Source of the DNA: Verrucomicrobiia bacterium
GTDB lineage: Bacteria > Verrucomicrobiota > Verrucomicrobiia > Palsa-1439
Reading direction: 5' to 3'
NCBI GenBank assembly: GCA_035577545.1
Contig: DATLVI010000011.1
Coordinates: 35,848 to 99,847 of the forward strand
Length of the DNA: 64,000 nt
The notes under the pieces: generated by a model
The model's input: only the letters and a program-made list of their open reading frames with translations
What the model was told of the DNA's origin: nothing
Database searches by the model: none
Program-made: the position numbers and the translations under genes
Part shown: piece by piece, positions 63,762-64,000 of the stretch
How the letters are laid out: each line of letters opens with the position of its first letter
How positions within the stretch are numbered: the first letter of the stretch is position 1

Positions 63762-64000
63762 TCAGCGTTGCACTTCGCGGTAGCGGAAACAGGTGACGAG
63801 ATGATCGTTCACCAGGCCGGCCGCTTGCATGAAGGCGTAGCAGATCGTGGAGCCAACGAAGTTGAATCCGCGGGCTTTGAGGTCCTTGCTCATCGCGTCG
63901 GATTCCTTGGAGGTGGCGACGATTTCTTTCATCGACTTAACGCACGTAACAAGGGGTTTGCCGCCGACGAATTGCCAAATGTAACGGTCGAAGGAGCCAA
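63762..64000 (-). CDS. tag: DNA-3-methyladenine glycosylase I, 3' part
   Basis: 79 codons plus stop at the window edge, reading GSFDRYIWQFVGGKPLVT and then LKARGFNFVGSTICYAF followed by MQAAGLVNDHLVTCFRY. This is the C-terminal part of Tag (SKDLKxRGFxFxGxTxxYAxMQAxGxVNDH), including the zinc His and Cys ligands. It removes 3-methyladenine. The start is outside the window. It lies 46 bp upstream of kdsB, same strand. Confidence 0.9.
   Translation of the reverse strand, partial: GSFDRYIWQFVGGKPLVTCVKSMKEIVATSKESDAMSKDLKARGFNFVGSTICYAFMQAAGLVNDHLVTCFRYREVQR

Overview
The window looks like chromosomal DNA from a member of the Verrucomicrobiota (Pedosphaera-like). This is inferred from content, not from a search. 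Two exported proteins (30382-31878 and 54142-55566) are built from the Gloeobacter-Verrucomicrobia 'GloVer' repeat. KDO synthesis genes (kdsB, pyrG, kdsA) show a Gram-negative outer membrane, and kdsB-pyrG linkage is known from Chlamydia in the same superphylum. The DNA is GC-rich and densely packed. Genes in a run very often overlap by ATGA or GTGA. There is no rRNA, no CRISPR array and no tRNA that I could see.

Layout. 1-6.5 kb: the tail of a truncated gene, a purine pair (IMP dehydrogenase-like, guaA) and a histidine run (hisD, hisC, hisB plus an unknown coupled ORF). 6.5-13.9 kb: a Y-family polymerase with a palindrome over its start, a membrane hydrolase-like protein, a class V aminotransferase with a coupled unknown gene, an oxidoreductase, an MscS channel, a two-repeat unknown protein and a DUF5069 protein. 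13.9-18.6 kb: an RNA-binding protein, then a reverse-strand TCA operon (citrate synthase, sucC, a 67-aa ORF, sucD, an RNase D-like exonuclease). 18.8-21.9 kb: cell-wall amidase, lipoprotein, YjbQ and a GH18 enzyme.

21.9-29.6 kb is the most interesting block. It is a reverse-strand run of two DUF2911 proteins, an exported 830-aa PIG-L deacetylase, an unlisted 43-aa membrane protein, a sodium:solute symporter, a compact BshC-like protein and BshA. The last five are overlapping or 6 bp apart. It looks like a bacillithiol-linked synthesis and transport or salvage system with a miniaturised BshC.

30-38 kb: a GloVer protein, a repeat-rich intergenic stretch, ileS behind a good sigma70-type promoter, a DksA/TraR-type regulator, lspA and a PHP-type histidinol phosphatase. 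38-49 kb: a hydrolase, GH30, uvrB-nadC, an exported unknown, birA-coaX, trpA, a mannose-1-phosphate guanylyltransferase, ruvX and truA. 49-60 kb is accessory: trmL carrying a dispersed repeat inside its reading frame, a nucleotidyltransferase, decayed genes, paralogous TPR membrane proteins, the second GloVer protein, an AsmA-like protein and a BACON-type secreted protein. 60.5-64 kb: kdsA-pyrG-kdsB and the 3' part of a DNA-3-methyladenine glycosylase.

The intergenic DNA at 31.9-32.7 and 53.5-54.1 kb carries at least three families of short palindromic repeats. Functions are assigned from recognisable motifs in the translated sequence. No database search was possible.
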